From Climacium dendroides (lineage: Eukaryota > Streptophyta > Bryopsida > Hypnales > Climaciaceae), in contig OX467086.1 of assembly GCA_950106755.1 (NCBI GenBank), positions 19,362,001 to 19,426,000 of the forward strand: a stretch of 64,000 nt of DNA. The letters run 5' to 3'. This document shows positions 24,787-36,469 of the stretch, one piece after another. Every line of letters starts with the position of its first letter. Positions within the stretch are counted from its first letter, which is position 1. Made by a program: the position numbers and the translations under genes. The notes under the pieces were generated by a model. The model was not told where the DNA came from and did no database searches. It worked only from the letters and a program-made list of their open reading frames with translations.

Positions 24787-25441
24787 AGAACGGCATTCCT
24801 TCCAAGGGCGTATGGGTCAAGCAAAACAACGAAACCCTAGCAAAACCCGAAGGAAGCCCTAACAAAACCCTAATAACACCCTAAACTGCAATCACCCTAA
24901 CCTTCATAGATTCAGTTTTTCAAACGGTGGACGTTTATATCAGTCATCCTTTAGTTGCTTAGGCTCCACTTTTGTGTCTCTTGGTGGCACTTGAGTTTGT
25001 ATGATTCCCGAGTGTATAATGCTGCTCATCATTTTGAAATGACAAGTAGGCAAAATAATCTCCGCGACATCTCTTTAACTTCTGCAATAACTGGAAGATC
25101 CCTCAATTGGGTTTCTAGCAATTCAGTGTTAGTCTGGCACGCGAATGTACCATATTTTGTACACAATAACAAAAGTTGAGCATTGATGTTTCGAAGCTGA
25201 TTTTCAGTGGTAATTGTGTGGATTCGGGAACGATAGAATGTTGTTGCGCAGCTTGTTTTTTGGTTCTTTGTTCTACTGCCTCTACATCCTGGCAATATTT
25301 TCTCTGAATGTGGGAATGCTGTGATTATAGATCCACTAGTAACATGAGTAGCAATGTTCTCTGATGTGGCTAATTTTGCTAAATTGTAGCCACAATTTAC
25401 AGAGACGGAAACGTGATTTCAAACCAGTGTTGGATTTGAAT
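24758..25441 (+). pseudogene. inverted duplicate of the GLOX 3' end and 3' flank
   Basis: Starting at 'gcccaattactacatt' this matches the reverse complement of 4154 down to 3568, which is the last ~25 codons of the oxidase followed by its 3' flank. In frame it still reads PNYY..FVVQNGIPSKGV, but Leu has become Arg. The stop codon TAA has become GAA, so the frame runs on for about 16 codons. About 110 bases at 25288-25395 are absent from the source copy. Identity over 225 bp of flank is ~98%, so the event is recent. No promoter or upstream exon is present; it is a gene fragment. Confidence 0.85.
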
Positions 25442-26486
25442 TTTTATCATATTGAATTGTGGAAATCACATTTGGGACCAAATAGATCACAAGTTCCGGT
25501 GAATGACTGGAATTGAAACTTATATGTGATGTACACATACAGGCCATAGAAATCTTGTGCAAAAGTAAAGTCCTCAAAAATCCTGATACTCCGCATAGAT
25601 TCTGCGGTCTGAGTGGCATTCGGTCCTTGCCTCTTGAATTACTCGAAGTTGGAGATGAATGACGAGAATTGCAAGGAGAGTCTACAATTCTGCTTGTCTG
25701 AAAAGTTGGTAAAGAAACTTTGGAAATTGTGATTCAACCAAGCTATTAATACCAAGAAGATACATACTGCACCTTCTGGATACATAGTAATTCAACTATC
25801 ACTAAGTTATAAAACGATGAGTGTTAAATAGAGTTTCCATCTTGACATCGAATTGGTATGCAAGAGTGTACTGAGTAGTATTATAGAGGAGTTGCAAGGC
25901 GTCGTCTTGCTTTACATTAGGTGATTTCTGCGTATTTGACAAAGTTGGCTGCCGTAAGTTAAGTCAGTGAAGAGAAATTTCCATTACATTAGAAATTTTC
26001 AGTTGAAAAGGCTGAGTTTTTTACAACTGCGCTGAACTTTAACCTATACATGTTCTTGTCATCGAAGGAAAACTGCTTGCGTATCTCATTTCTGGCAAAT
26101 GATATCTCATTCCTGAATCTCATTTCTAAAAAGTACTCTGCACGAAAGTGAAGCAATTCTCTTGTTTGCATTCATTGGATATTTTGATTCATTAAGATAA
26201 CTACAAATAAATGTATCTGAATATGTAATCAAGCATTGTTCCTGTAACTAAATTGTGTAATTTTTTGTTGGATGTTGTTGGAAGTTAAAAGAGGATGTTA
26301 GATTCTCTATTAATGCATTTTTGGATACCATATGAATAAACAATAAACTATGAAAGCATTGAAAATAGGTGTACCTAAAAACTACCCCAGAGGTTGTACA
26401 TACTAGGCAAGAATTTGAAGGGGTCTGATTTTAGAAAGGTCACAATTAGGTGTGATTACTTCATGTAAATGCTTATATTTCAAGTC
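25442..26486. other. spacer after the GLOX fragment
   Basis: Moderately AT-rich, with no recognised motif and no open frame above about 65 codons. From about 26270 to 26420 a block ('aagttaaaagaggat', 'gaaaataggtg') resembles 59385-59560 and 62560-62720 (dispersed family R3). Confidence 0.5.
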
Positions 26487-26600
26487 CTCAACATCACTTG
26501 CATTGTGAGGGAGCTTCGGAAGACCGAAAATGTAGCTCACATTCAAAAATTGAGCTTTCATACTTCACGCACCCAATTACTACATTCTCTTCGTGGTGCA
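26487..26600 (+). repeat. chimeric segment with a GLOX exon 2 fragment, copy 2
   Basis: A diverged direct copy of 24673-24786, co-linear over 114 bp. It contains the same junction between unrelated sequence and oxidase exon 2, and stops at 'cttcgtggtgca'. Sequence after 26600 is unrelated to the oxidase. Confidence 0.8.
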
Positions 26601-27066
26601 AGTGATTTTGAGGACCTTAATCTGGCGAACTTCCGGCTAGGTATACATTTGCTAAACTCATACTGCTCTAAGACCAGCTAGGCTCCATTACAGTTGCGAT
26701 GATCATGATTCTTTCAGCTTGTTGAAGCTGTGTAACTTACAATTTGCAAGCTGCAGACAGTGAGAGTAATGTCCCTTAAATTATTTAACCTTGGTCAAAT
26801 TTTGGATTCTGGTGTTATTGGCACTGCCAATCAAGTTGGGTTTGTCTGAATTTTATCACATAGTCTTCTATTGGCTTATGCATAAGCTGTGATTTATATG
26901 ATTTGTTTCCCAAATATGAAAATAAAATTTACTGAAATATTGTTGAAGGAGCTATTTATGCCAACTTGTGCCTCCACTCAGAACTGCGTGTAGGGCAGCT
27001 CTCATTGTTTGCAAATGATATCAGAAAGGATGATTTCCATGGTGACCAGCCCATCATTCTAGGATA
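26601..27066. other. AT-rich spacer
   Basis: No repeat, hairpin or open frame of note was recognised. Confidence 0.5.
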
Positions 27067-27596
27067 AATGCCTGATTTTGATCTCCGTCTTGCACTTCCA
27101 GTGCAGCCATTCAGTTACTGTTGCTCCAGACTGTTTTCAAGAAAGTTGCACAATGATGCTCTTGCTGCCAAATGTTGTCCAATGGTGACAGAAGTGGTCC
27201 TGAAACTGATGTTGCAGCACTTCTGATGTCAGAATCCAAAGCAGCAACTTGGCAACTTGGCAACTTTCAGTAAGCAAGTGGCCACTCCACCCACAATGAG
27301 TGTGTAACATAAGCTTACAGCACATCTGTACTGACTGAGATAACGTCGTCATCGGGGTGGTGAAAACGGTAGCCATTTCTTGCATTGGGCTTTCTATCTG
27401 TGTAAATTACCTTATCTCTCATGTCGTTAGTTATATATGCTCTCTTAATTATGGACATTGGTGCATTCAAACCTGGGAGGGGAGGGATTTCATGTGAGTC
27501 AGTATCTATCACTTGGAAAGCACAACATTGCTTATAGTTTGCACATGCAGACATGTCGGTATTTGACAAGAACCAAGAAATGCATCTTCTTAACAT
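27067..27596 (+). repeat. unknown exon-like module M, tandem copy 1
   Basis: Starts 'cctgattttgatctccgtc' and runs about 530 bp to the start of copy 2. It contains 'cagttactgttgctccagac', 'gatgttgcagcactt', 'caaagcagcaacttggcaac' and further on 'atggacattggtgcattcaa'. The first ~190 bp look exon-like (see copy 2), but this copy has frame breaks. It ends in 'aagaaatgcatcttctta', the sequence that also precedes the copy at 51.3 kb. Confidence 0.75.
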
Positions 27597-29010
27597 TTGT
27601 CTGATTTTGATCTCTGTCTTGCACTTCCAGTCACTTGCTGCAGCCATTCAGTTACTGTTGCTCCAGACTGTGTTTTCAAGAAAGTTGCACAATCATGCTC
27701 TTGCTACCAAATGTTATCTGCTGGTGACAGAAGTGATCCTCAAACTGATGTTGCAGCACTCCAGATGTCAGAATCCAAAGCAGCAACTTGGCAACTTGAC
27801 CTGCCATGAGTGTTTACAACACATCTTTGCTGACTGAGATAACGTCATCGCTAGGGTGGTGCAAACGTTAGCCATTTCTTGCATTGGGTTTGGGTCAAGC
27901 TATCTGTACAAATTGTCTCTCATGTCGTTAGTTGTATATGCTCTCTTAGTTATGGACATTGGTGCATTCAAACCTGTGTGTTGGAGGGGGAGGGATTTCA
28001 TGTGTGCATGAAGTTGTCTATCACCTGGGAATTGAATTCCTGGTTGAAGAATGGGCTTGCTGCCTTGTTACTCATCCAATGAATGTGTGGAAGGGTCGTC
28101 TTTGTCACCATTTCAATCACTCCATCTCCTTGCGCAATTGATCACATAGCCTTGACATCAAGTGCACATTGTCAATAGCTTGGACCAATATCATTCTCGT
28201 GGTGTTGGCAAATGGCATCAAAAATTGCTACATATATTTCTACAATGCTCAATCATCTAGGATGTGTATAGTTTTATGTTTCAGATCATATCCATTTAAT
28301 GTACGAAAGAAATGGAATATTGCCAATTTGATTTAATCAAATTGATGTTTAAAGTTACTAGTCATTAATGCTCTCTCAAGGTCACTTAACCAATTCATGG
28401 CATCAATTTTAGGCATTTCTTCTTTGTACCTTTTACATAGTTCTAATTGATGAACAATACACCATCTTTTCCTTGTGACTACATAACCTTCAATGATTAA
28501 GGGACATGACCATTGAAAGAAATTTCACTAAACCAAAGGGGAGGAGGTTCTAAAAAGATAGAGGTTACATCAACATAAAATGCAATGAAGTTTGCATAGT
28601 TTCTTTGGTCAAAAAGTGATTCACCATTACATGTCATATGTAGTTCCTTCTTTGACTTTTGTATAGTTGAGGATTGACATGTAGAACTTGGAGAAAGTGT
28701 GATTCAAAGGTGATCAATGTGAATGAGCCTTCATAGGTTGTACATTACTATAGCTGTCCTTTTTAATAAAAAACCAATGGTTATTTCTAGCTCTATAAGC
28801 TCAATGAAGTCCATTTCTATAAAGGTGGCAACTTATGAAATGCATGGTTATATCTTATAGACTAGATAATACTTGAGAAATAGGAAGCTTGAGAGCATTA
28901 TGGGACATAATGACAAGTCTAATGGTTCATCTCAAATGCCTATGTACTTTTGCAAGTCTAAGGGTGTAGAAAAAAAGTTTGAATGATGAGTTATAATGCT
29001 TTTATAACTA
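27597..29010 (+). repeat. unknown exon-like module M, tandem copy 2 with long 3' extension
   Basis: A second copy ~530 bp downstream of the first, extending much further and co-linear with 51345-52850. Its first ~210 bases stay open for 70 codons from 27597, reading SDFDLCLALP near the start, then VAPDCVFKKVAQSCSCYQML and DVAALQMSESKAATWQLD. The 51 kb copy has a TGA at the Ser position but ends in a good splice donor (CTTTCG followed by GTAAGC). This resembles a captured exon of an unrecognised gene. I do not recognise the protein. Confidence 0.7.
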
Positions 29011-29339
29011 TCCAATGCATTAGATGCACGATTAGATGTTTTTTTGGGCCTCTAAGAGACTATTTCAAGGTTGTTCCCCTTATAGTGAATGACAGTTGCG
29101 CAGTCAAAATATAAAATAATAAAAATTTATAAAATTCAAAATTCATGAAAATTTATAAAATTTTCAATTTAAAAATTATTATTATTATTATTTGGCATTG
29201 AAATCACATGGCCATGTCAAACTACTATTGTGGCCAAATTCCCATAGTTTACGAATTGTAAGGAATTTGTGGTCTTGTTGAGTAGGTGAATCTCATCTAA
29301 TGGAATAGTGACAAATCTACCTTGAAAACTAGATTTCAG

Positions 29340-30434
29340 CCGGTGCCAGGGGTGTCAGCTCCAGATACTCACGTGCCTTTCTGGAACTCAAATCCAAAGT
29401 ACAACATGATCAATGAAGCATTTTTCTTTGCAGAAAAACATTTGCAGGACCATGACTGCATTGTGGTGTTCCATTCATGGAGCGTGGACGTCAAAAGCAC
29501 CATTGCAGGACTATGTGAAGGGTACCCTATAATGGTGAAGAAGAAAGAGTGGATGGGCATGAATTGGGTGCATTTGACTTTGGCTATTGACCAAACGAGC
29601 ATGGTATGAATTTTCTTAACCTTGACAATGTATTGTACTTCTAGTTTTATATTTTCATTCAATTTTTTAATGTATATGTTGTTTTAATGCTTGTAGACTT
29701 TGAAGTTCGACATCTCACTCTTGGTGAAAGACCTAGGTGCAAGTAGAAAATCTGAATTCTTTTTTAGGCGCTCAGCAACAATATTGAATGCCAAAGTGGA
29801 CCTCAAGCGTGATGACTTGCTGATGAACTACACCACCGAGGATTCCATGATGATGAACGATAGGGATCAAAGGCCATGGCGAGGGGCTCAAGAAAAGGAT
29901 GCCCACTTATTACAATACATCATTGAAGGAACCACCGACGAAGGAGACGTGGTTCTTGATTGCACATCATCCACGGGTGAGTACTGATGTGAACATGTGT
30001 ATATTCCATCAATATGTCGTTCACAAAATCATTGAGGTAGTGATTTGATTTTTGTTTCTTTTAGATGCCTCTATTACGGCATGTTGTGCGATAGGGCGCC
30101 ACATTGTGGCATTAGAGGTAGATAAGGAGATTTTTGCAACCATCCTTGAGCCCATGAAGAAGATTGTTCCTCCTATTACGACAACAATAGTTACCGAAGC
30201 ACCACTAGTTGTAGTTTCACAGGATCCAGACGCGATGACTGTAAAAGTGCGGAAGTTTGTTCGGCGAGATAGACCTAGCTAGTAAGTAAGTTTCTCTTTT
30301 TATGAATTATTGGTCTGCATGGTACTTGTAAGGTTTTATGAATCTAACATTCAAGCATTTCTGTTTGCAGCAACAAGGGATTAATAGCAGCGGATGCCAT
30401 GAAGAAGAGACGAAGATTTATCTATGCAGAATAG
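29340..30434 (+). pseudogene. DNA N4/N6-methyltransferase-like gene, 5'-truncated, four exons
   Basis: Four exons join in phase: 29340-29603, 29697-29976, 30065-30281 and 30371-30434. All donors are GT and all acceptors AG, and the phases are 0, 1 and 2, which strongly supports a once-spliced gene. The joined ~275 residues resemble the C-terminal half of PF01555-type DNA methylases: PWRGAQEKDAHLLQYIIEG, then GDVVLDCTSST, then ASITACCAIGRHIVALEVDK. This matches the family order K/E-x-LL-x-x-I, GDxVLDPFxGSGTT, GRxxIGIExD. The glycine-rich SAM loop is degraded (DPFxGSG reads DCTSSTD). The exon that should carry the catalytic DPPY motif is missing; sequence upstream of the first acceptor (CAG at 29337-29339) is repeat DNA. 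After the TAG at 30432 the frame stays open for 54 more codons to 30599, so that TAG may be a mutated Gln codon. Probably an inactive gene or transposon-captured fragment; function is inferred only by motif resemblance. Confidence 0.65.
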
Positions 30435-31825
30435 CTGGTATCGGCGTTTGTTGAGTTTGGTACTTCAAAGTCCAAACATCATAAACCTTCATACGCTCTA
30501 AATGTCTTGCAGTTCATAGACGGATCAGCATCCGAGGGTAGAGAGACTTTTGATTCTTCTAGTGACAAGGGTTTTGCGACCGAGTCTACAACAACTTAGA
30601 CTCATGAGATCGATGTTTCTTATAAGCTTGCACCATTATGTTTTGATTTTCATGATGATTAGATTTGTGTGTTTTATGGCTACATGTTGTGTGATTAATT
30701 TACCTTGACACCCTTGCATTCCGGATATTGTCTAGCAATCGAGTATGATCCGCAGAGTCTTCAATACTAAAAAAAAAAAAGGAAGAGTCAAATAAATGTA
30801 CACCAATTCAAGTGCCTAACCAAAAAAAATATTTGAAGTAAAAAATATATTCTCACGAAGTGAAGTGTGTAGCCACAAAAAATGTAGTGTAACCTACAAA
30901 CCCAAAATAATCAAAGTGTCTTTATCCCCCATAAAAAGGTCAAAGACTAATAAAAAAATTCATAGCGTCCAAAGTAGAATATCTAGAATTGGAATGGCAA
31001 AAATAAAGATCATCCTAAACTCAAAATTGAATCTTACTTTAAAAATGAGTGTTTGAGAATTAAACAAAATTTAAAGTAACCAGAATACAGATGTTGAAGC
31101 ATGTTTTTATCATTCAATTCATAAGTCACTCAAAATTTGAAAGAACAATGAGCTAACCATTCTTGAAAATTTTTGATTTAGTACATGGTCATAGGTACAT
31201 CCACAGTCATGGGTAACTCACTCTTTTTTTCATATTTTTTTTCCCGCTCACAAACTCACGCTTTTAGGCTTGCATGCTAGTAACCCTGCTTGTACTAGAA
31301 ATGGCAGTTTTAGAGCACTTTTGGTGAGAATGTAATTTAGAAACCTTAGGGGTTAAGAGGAATATCACTCTATTTTCAAAAACTTGAGGATTCGTTTAAT
31401 AGTAGCTATAGCAAATTTTATAAGGTCTAACTTAGATAAAAAATTAACCAACATTTTAACTAATGTTGGTTGTCACAATTTTTTGATAGTTTTAACCATA
31501 CAATAATATTGATTGTCATTGAGACCCTTAAAACATTTTTCAAACATCACTTCTCAACCATCAAGTTCAACACATCCAATCTACAACAAGATCACCAAGG
31601 TTTGAGCGTCACATTGAAGGTTCCTATGCCTTTTTCGCTCTAAGGAAGGTTGTTGTGGCAATTGAGAATGTCCATCATCTTCTATGAATATTCATCTGGC
31701 AATACAAGGCCCAAAGGCAAAAAACATCAATTTCGCAATTATAACAATAGAAAATTAAACTGAAGTTCTCATTAAGACTTTAAAAACTCAAGAACACTAA
31801 GATTCTACAATTTAGAAAGATTACT
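30435..31825. other. AT-rich spacer with a TTAA-element end
   Basis: After the possible methylase extension (to 30599) the sequence is AT-rich. At about 31230-31356 is a subfamily B terminal fragment, reversed: 'gtactagaaatggcag' then CTTAGGGGTTAA at 31345-31356. No coding region is supported. Confidence 0.55.
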
Positions 31826-32713
31826 TTATCCCCCAAAGGACCAATTGTCCCTTTGGAGGACAAGTGGAATTTTGGGCAAGTACCCATGGTCTCATTTTTT
31901 ATTCTGATTTTTTGAATTATTTATTGAAGATAGAAAAATTGATTAGCTTTGTAGGAATACAATTTTTTTCAATCAGTGCCCCAAAACAAAAGTTATACTC
32001 AAAACAATAGAGAGGGGAGGAGGGGGGAGAAGAGGCACCAAAAAAATTCTTATAGATTATATTTTTGTCTACATGGAAAGTTTTGATTCATTTTGTTTGG
32101 ATTTGTTATGAGAAAGTTATGGACTATCTTATATTTTGGACAATTGAAGCATCTTCTTGAAAAAATAACTTGTAGGATTCATTTCTGAATGTAATTTTTA
32201 CAATTTTCAAAAAAAAAGTTCCACATGGTTTAGTTTCTTTCCTAGAACAATCTCACCATTGGAATTAGTGCATTTTAATTCCATTTTAGAGATATTAATA
32301 ATTTAGATTTTCCTTCTATCTTATACTTATTTCTACTTAACAATTTTTTAAAGTATAAAAATTAAATTTTTTTGAATTTTTTCCTAAACTCTCAACTCAA
32401 TTTTCCACCATAAAGATTTATAGCTCAAAATTCTATAGTGCAAAAGATTAAAATTAAGAAGGTTCAAAGTCAAATAGTCTAATTCCGCAATGTATTGAAA
32501 AACTTGTTTTTTTACATTAAATGTAGATATCTTGCAATTTGTGTGGTCAAAATTTTTGAATTTTTTCCTTACATTCTCATACTAGTTAGGTGTAAGATCC
32601 TATGGTTAGATGTGCAAAAAAAATAATTTTCAAAGCTTTTTACTCTTTACTACAGAAATGACAATTTTAAGTGTTTTTAGGCAAGAAAAGGGTCTTGGTC
32701 CTTTAGGGGTTAA
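31826..32713. mobile_element. TTAA-flanked element, subfamily A, copy 3
   Basis: Left end is TATCCCCCAAAGGACCAATTG, with a mutated TTAA; right end is TTGGTCCTTTAGGGGTTAA. Orientation is opposite to the copies at 13-15 kb. The palindrome just inside the left end ('gtccctttggaggac') matches the small palindrome inside the 14.97 kb end. Length 888 bp, non-coding. Confidence 0.8.
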
Positions 32714-35099
32714 ACTAATGAGGCTCTTATATAGTTATCTTTTTTTAATAGTTGGTTGATACATGCTGATGAGAAAGCATCATCTTGAAGCCACTTTCAG
32801 TGATGTCATTTTTCTCTCTATATTATTTCAAGCAAAATCCATCAAAATAACATATAAATATATATTTTTATAATGTACACATTTGCAATGCAATATTGTA
32901 GTGGTGGCAAATGAATCTTGTTCTTTCTTCCCTTCCAATACTTTTTTTCCACCTTTGCAACTACCATTAAAGAAAATTTGGGGCCTCAAAAAAGTTGCCA
33001 AATTTTGAACGAATGCCCCCAAAAGTTTAAATAAAAATTTAATATTTTAAAAAAAGATATTAATTTTTTTTTTGGATTGTTGATTTAACTTTAGAAGCCC
33101 TATAGAGGTCCCATCTTTTTTGAAATGCCTTACCAAGTGAACAATATATTCTCTACGACCTTGAATTCTATTGGTCACTCTATTACTTCACTTGCACTAA
33201 TCACCTTTGTACCCTTAAGTTATCTAAGCACCATAAATCCTTTGTAATATCCCACTACTATTCTCGTGCCCCATTGTTGAATTAAATTGCAAATGAAGAT
33301 AATGCACCCTTAGCAGTTGTTCTTCTTTTGTTTCTTCAATGATGTCTAGATTTTGACCACCTACAAACATCCCTTACACCCAATTTTCTTCCTTTTCTAA
33401 AATTCTAAAGGCTGTTATGATTGAATTCAGTTTTAATAAATTGGACTCTGATCTCTCTAATATGTCTTTTAGACTTAGCTACTTCAATCGCTTCTAAATG
33501 TACCCAAGCCTTGTTGTCTCTAATTTAGCAACCTTCCAATCAAATTTTTTCTCTCTTTGTCTTTAGCCATGTGCTATTTGAGTTTCTCCAATTCTTCTTC
33601 CTATCTGAAGAACATGAATCACTGGACAACTACAGAGATAACTTAAAAATCATGTATCATCATCAGGATAAGCAAATTCTACTCCTTGAGCAAATCCATC
33701 TTGTAGAGTGTGGTTTTGGCCAAAACAACCATTTATGACCCTTTTCCAAATTTTATTTGTATTGTGATCTTCCTTAGCAACCTTTGAATCTAATGGATAG
33801 TGTAGTGACATAGGCCTACTTCAACTAGTTGAACCTAATGGATAGTGTAGTGACTAGTTGAAGTAGGCATCTTCATGTGTTAAAAAATTTATATAGTACA
33901 GGGAGTTGTTATTTGTTGATTACTAATTGGTTAGCAATTGATGTTAGGGTTAAAGGGGGGGTAAGGATAGACATTGGCTAGCCTTCTAGGTTGTAGTTGG
34001 CTACGTAGAGGTAAAGGCTAGTCCTTAATCTCTCTCTTGATTCTTGGTGAGTTTAAGGTGTAAGATGCACTTGGGTGGGAGATTGTACATTTGTTATTGA
34101 TTTATTATTGAGGAAGCATTGGGCTGTACTTTGATAAAGTATTTGATTAAAACAATATTTTATATCTAAGTTTTTGAATAGTTGATCTATCATGATATCA
34201 ATTTTTAGATCTAGATCTATTATAGAGAAGAAGATATGAGGCTTTAAAGTGGAAGTGTTTGGAATCTAAGGTAGCAGAGAAAGATGTATTTGGGAGCTTC
34301 AATCTTATTTTGTGATATGACTATGAGCTCTAATCCTATTTTTGTGATGTGGTTGTGTGACGCATTAGTATTTCTTTATGCATGTGAAGTTGGTGTTAGT
34401 AGTAATAGAGGTATTTATGAAGGGACAAGTCAACATCATCATTCATAAACTACCATGATGCTTGGAATGTAATTGTCTCACATTTAAATAATGAACTTTG
34501 GAGCGCTTAGGGATTATAAGAGGAAATTCTAATCTCTCAAGGTCTATGAAGAACCATATGTATGATATTGTATTTGACTCTCATAATACAAATTAAGCAT
34601 TAAAATATGGTAAGACATGCACCATTGGATTGGAAATTCAACATTTAACCACTTTCATTTGGATGTCACTTTAACATTTAATCCTTATTATTGTCAAATA
34701 TGATACTATACAAGTAGAATACAAGATTGTTGTGTAGCTTTTTAGACATGTAAGAAATACAATAATGATCTAAATTGAGTGTGGTGTGTGTCATTAGATT
34801 TAGCTCAATAGAAAAACAAAATTTGGACAATCTTTACCTCAATTTATGCACTTTCTATGTCAAATATACAAAACATCATATCACATTCAAACTTGGACTT
34901 CCTAGAGTTAAACTTTAATTTTAAAAGGACAAGGCCTCACACCAAGGTAGTTTGCTAAAAATGCTTTGTTTCTTGGATCAATAGGTGCATTCTTTCTTCC
35001 TAGAGTAATCTTGAAAATCATTCCTCAAGCACTTTTTTCTTTAAAATCATTCATCATACACTTTTTGTCCTTGGCATCATTAATCTCTGAAGTTTGCTA
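32714..35099. other. AT-rich spacer
   Basis: No open frame above about 65 codons and no motif recognised. It contains the small direct/inverted repeat at 33790-33867 and shows no clear end of a larger element. Confidence 0.5.
33790..33867. repeat. interleaved direct and inverted repeat
   Basis: The 20 bp 'ctaatggatagtgtagtgac' occurs at 33790 and 33835. 'cctacttcaactagt' at 33815-33829 is exactly inverted as 'actagttgaagtagg' at 33853-33867, giving a 15 bp stem with a 23 nt loop. Confidence 0.9.
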
Positions 35100-36469
35100 A
35101 CTATGTTCTCACCAAAAAAGCTCCAAAATTGCCATTTCTAGTACAAGTATCAAATTTTTGAAATATATCATTTTTGGACATATTTATCCATAAGATCTTG
35201 TATTATTATGGCTTGAAAATATGTAGAAAAATTTTCAGAAATTTCCACCATATAGATTGCAAGATTTTAGCATTTGAAGTGGCAAAAATTCTTTTTTTGA
35301 CCCTGCAAAAAACCAAGCAGCTGTACTTCACAAGGTTAGATCATTATGAAAAATGTCCAAAATAGTTGTGCTTCTTTGGATTCATTCTTCAAGGCAAGTT
35401 GGCTATATACCAAAAAAATTTTAGATCATTTGGAATTGTACAACATACAGGAAAAAAATAGTAAGTAGAAAGAAGAAGAGAATGATTCAAAATATTAAAT
35501 TGTTAAAATTTTAGTTATGGAATTGAAAAATGCCAATCCCAACAATTACAATGTTGTAATGAACAATCTACATCCTATGATTTTATTTTTTTCCAAAATA
35601 TTAAAAATTGAGTTAAATAAAGGACTTCAAAGTTTATTTTAGAGTAGAGAATCCATAACTACCCACAAACTAAAACTCCTCATAACTTTTGTCTCATTCA
35701 TCAAAATAGAATAATTCAAAGCTTTCTAAGTATATATGAATATAGAGAACCAATTTCAATTTTTTATTTTTGAAAAAAAAGATTTTTTTTATTTGCTTGG
35801 ATAACCCGAGTTGAGAAACAAACTACATATTGAGCCATAACTTTTGACTCATATTCCAAATGCCCTCAATTTTAGTGCACATAAAAGATATTCCTTGTCC
35901 ACACCTTTTATTAAAGTTTGGGCTAAAATATGGAAATCTCCAATTACACGTAGCTGCCCAAAATTTCTATATTGCCTTAAAATGCAGCTTGATCTTTTAA
36001 GGAGTAAAAAAACTAAAACAAGTATAATTTACATCTCTAGATTGGTGTCTTAGAAAGTAATAAAGTCTTGGAATACTTTGCCATGACTTTGCCACTTTTC
36101 TGTAATGAAATTGACATGTATCATCATAATGCCTATAATTTGTTGACCCAAGATCAAAGTTTTAATTTTCCAAGAGAGTTCATACTATAAGTTAAAACTC
36201 TAATGGATCAATTTCAAATTTTTACTTATGAAAAATATGTTTTTTTGCTGATCTACCTGAGATGCCCAAATTGAGAAACAAATTACATATCACGCAATAA
36301 TTTTTCAAACATGAATTCAAAAGCTATGAAAATATTTGGGCCTTAAAGCTATTCCTTGTTCACACATTGTATGAAAATTTCAAAGAAAAAGAATAAAATC
36401 TTTGCTCACATGTACTTGCTTAAAAAAATTGCGTTGCCAAAAACACAAGGTTGGTTCTTTAGGGGTTAA
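35100..36469. mobile_element. TTAA-flanked element, subfamily B, with a duplicated 3' part
   Basis: The left half matches other B copies ('aattgccatttctagtac', 'aagatcttgta', 'ccaccatatagattgcaaga'). The left TTAA is not preserved. A B-type 3' section occurs twice, at about 35640-36010 and 36200-36469. The second ends GGTTCTTTAGGGGTTAA, so a second copy is nested or the end was duplicated. Confidence 0.65.
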
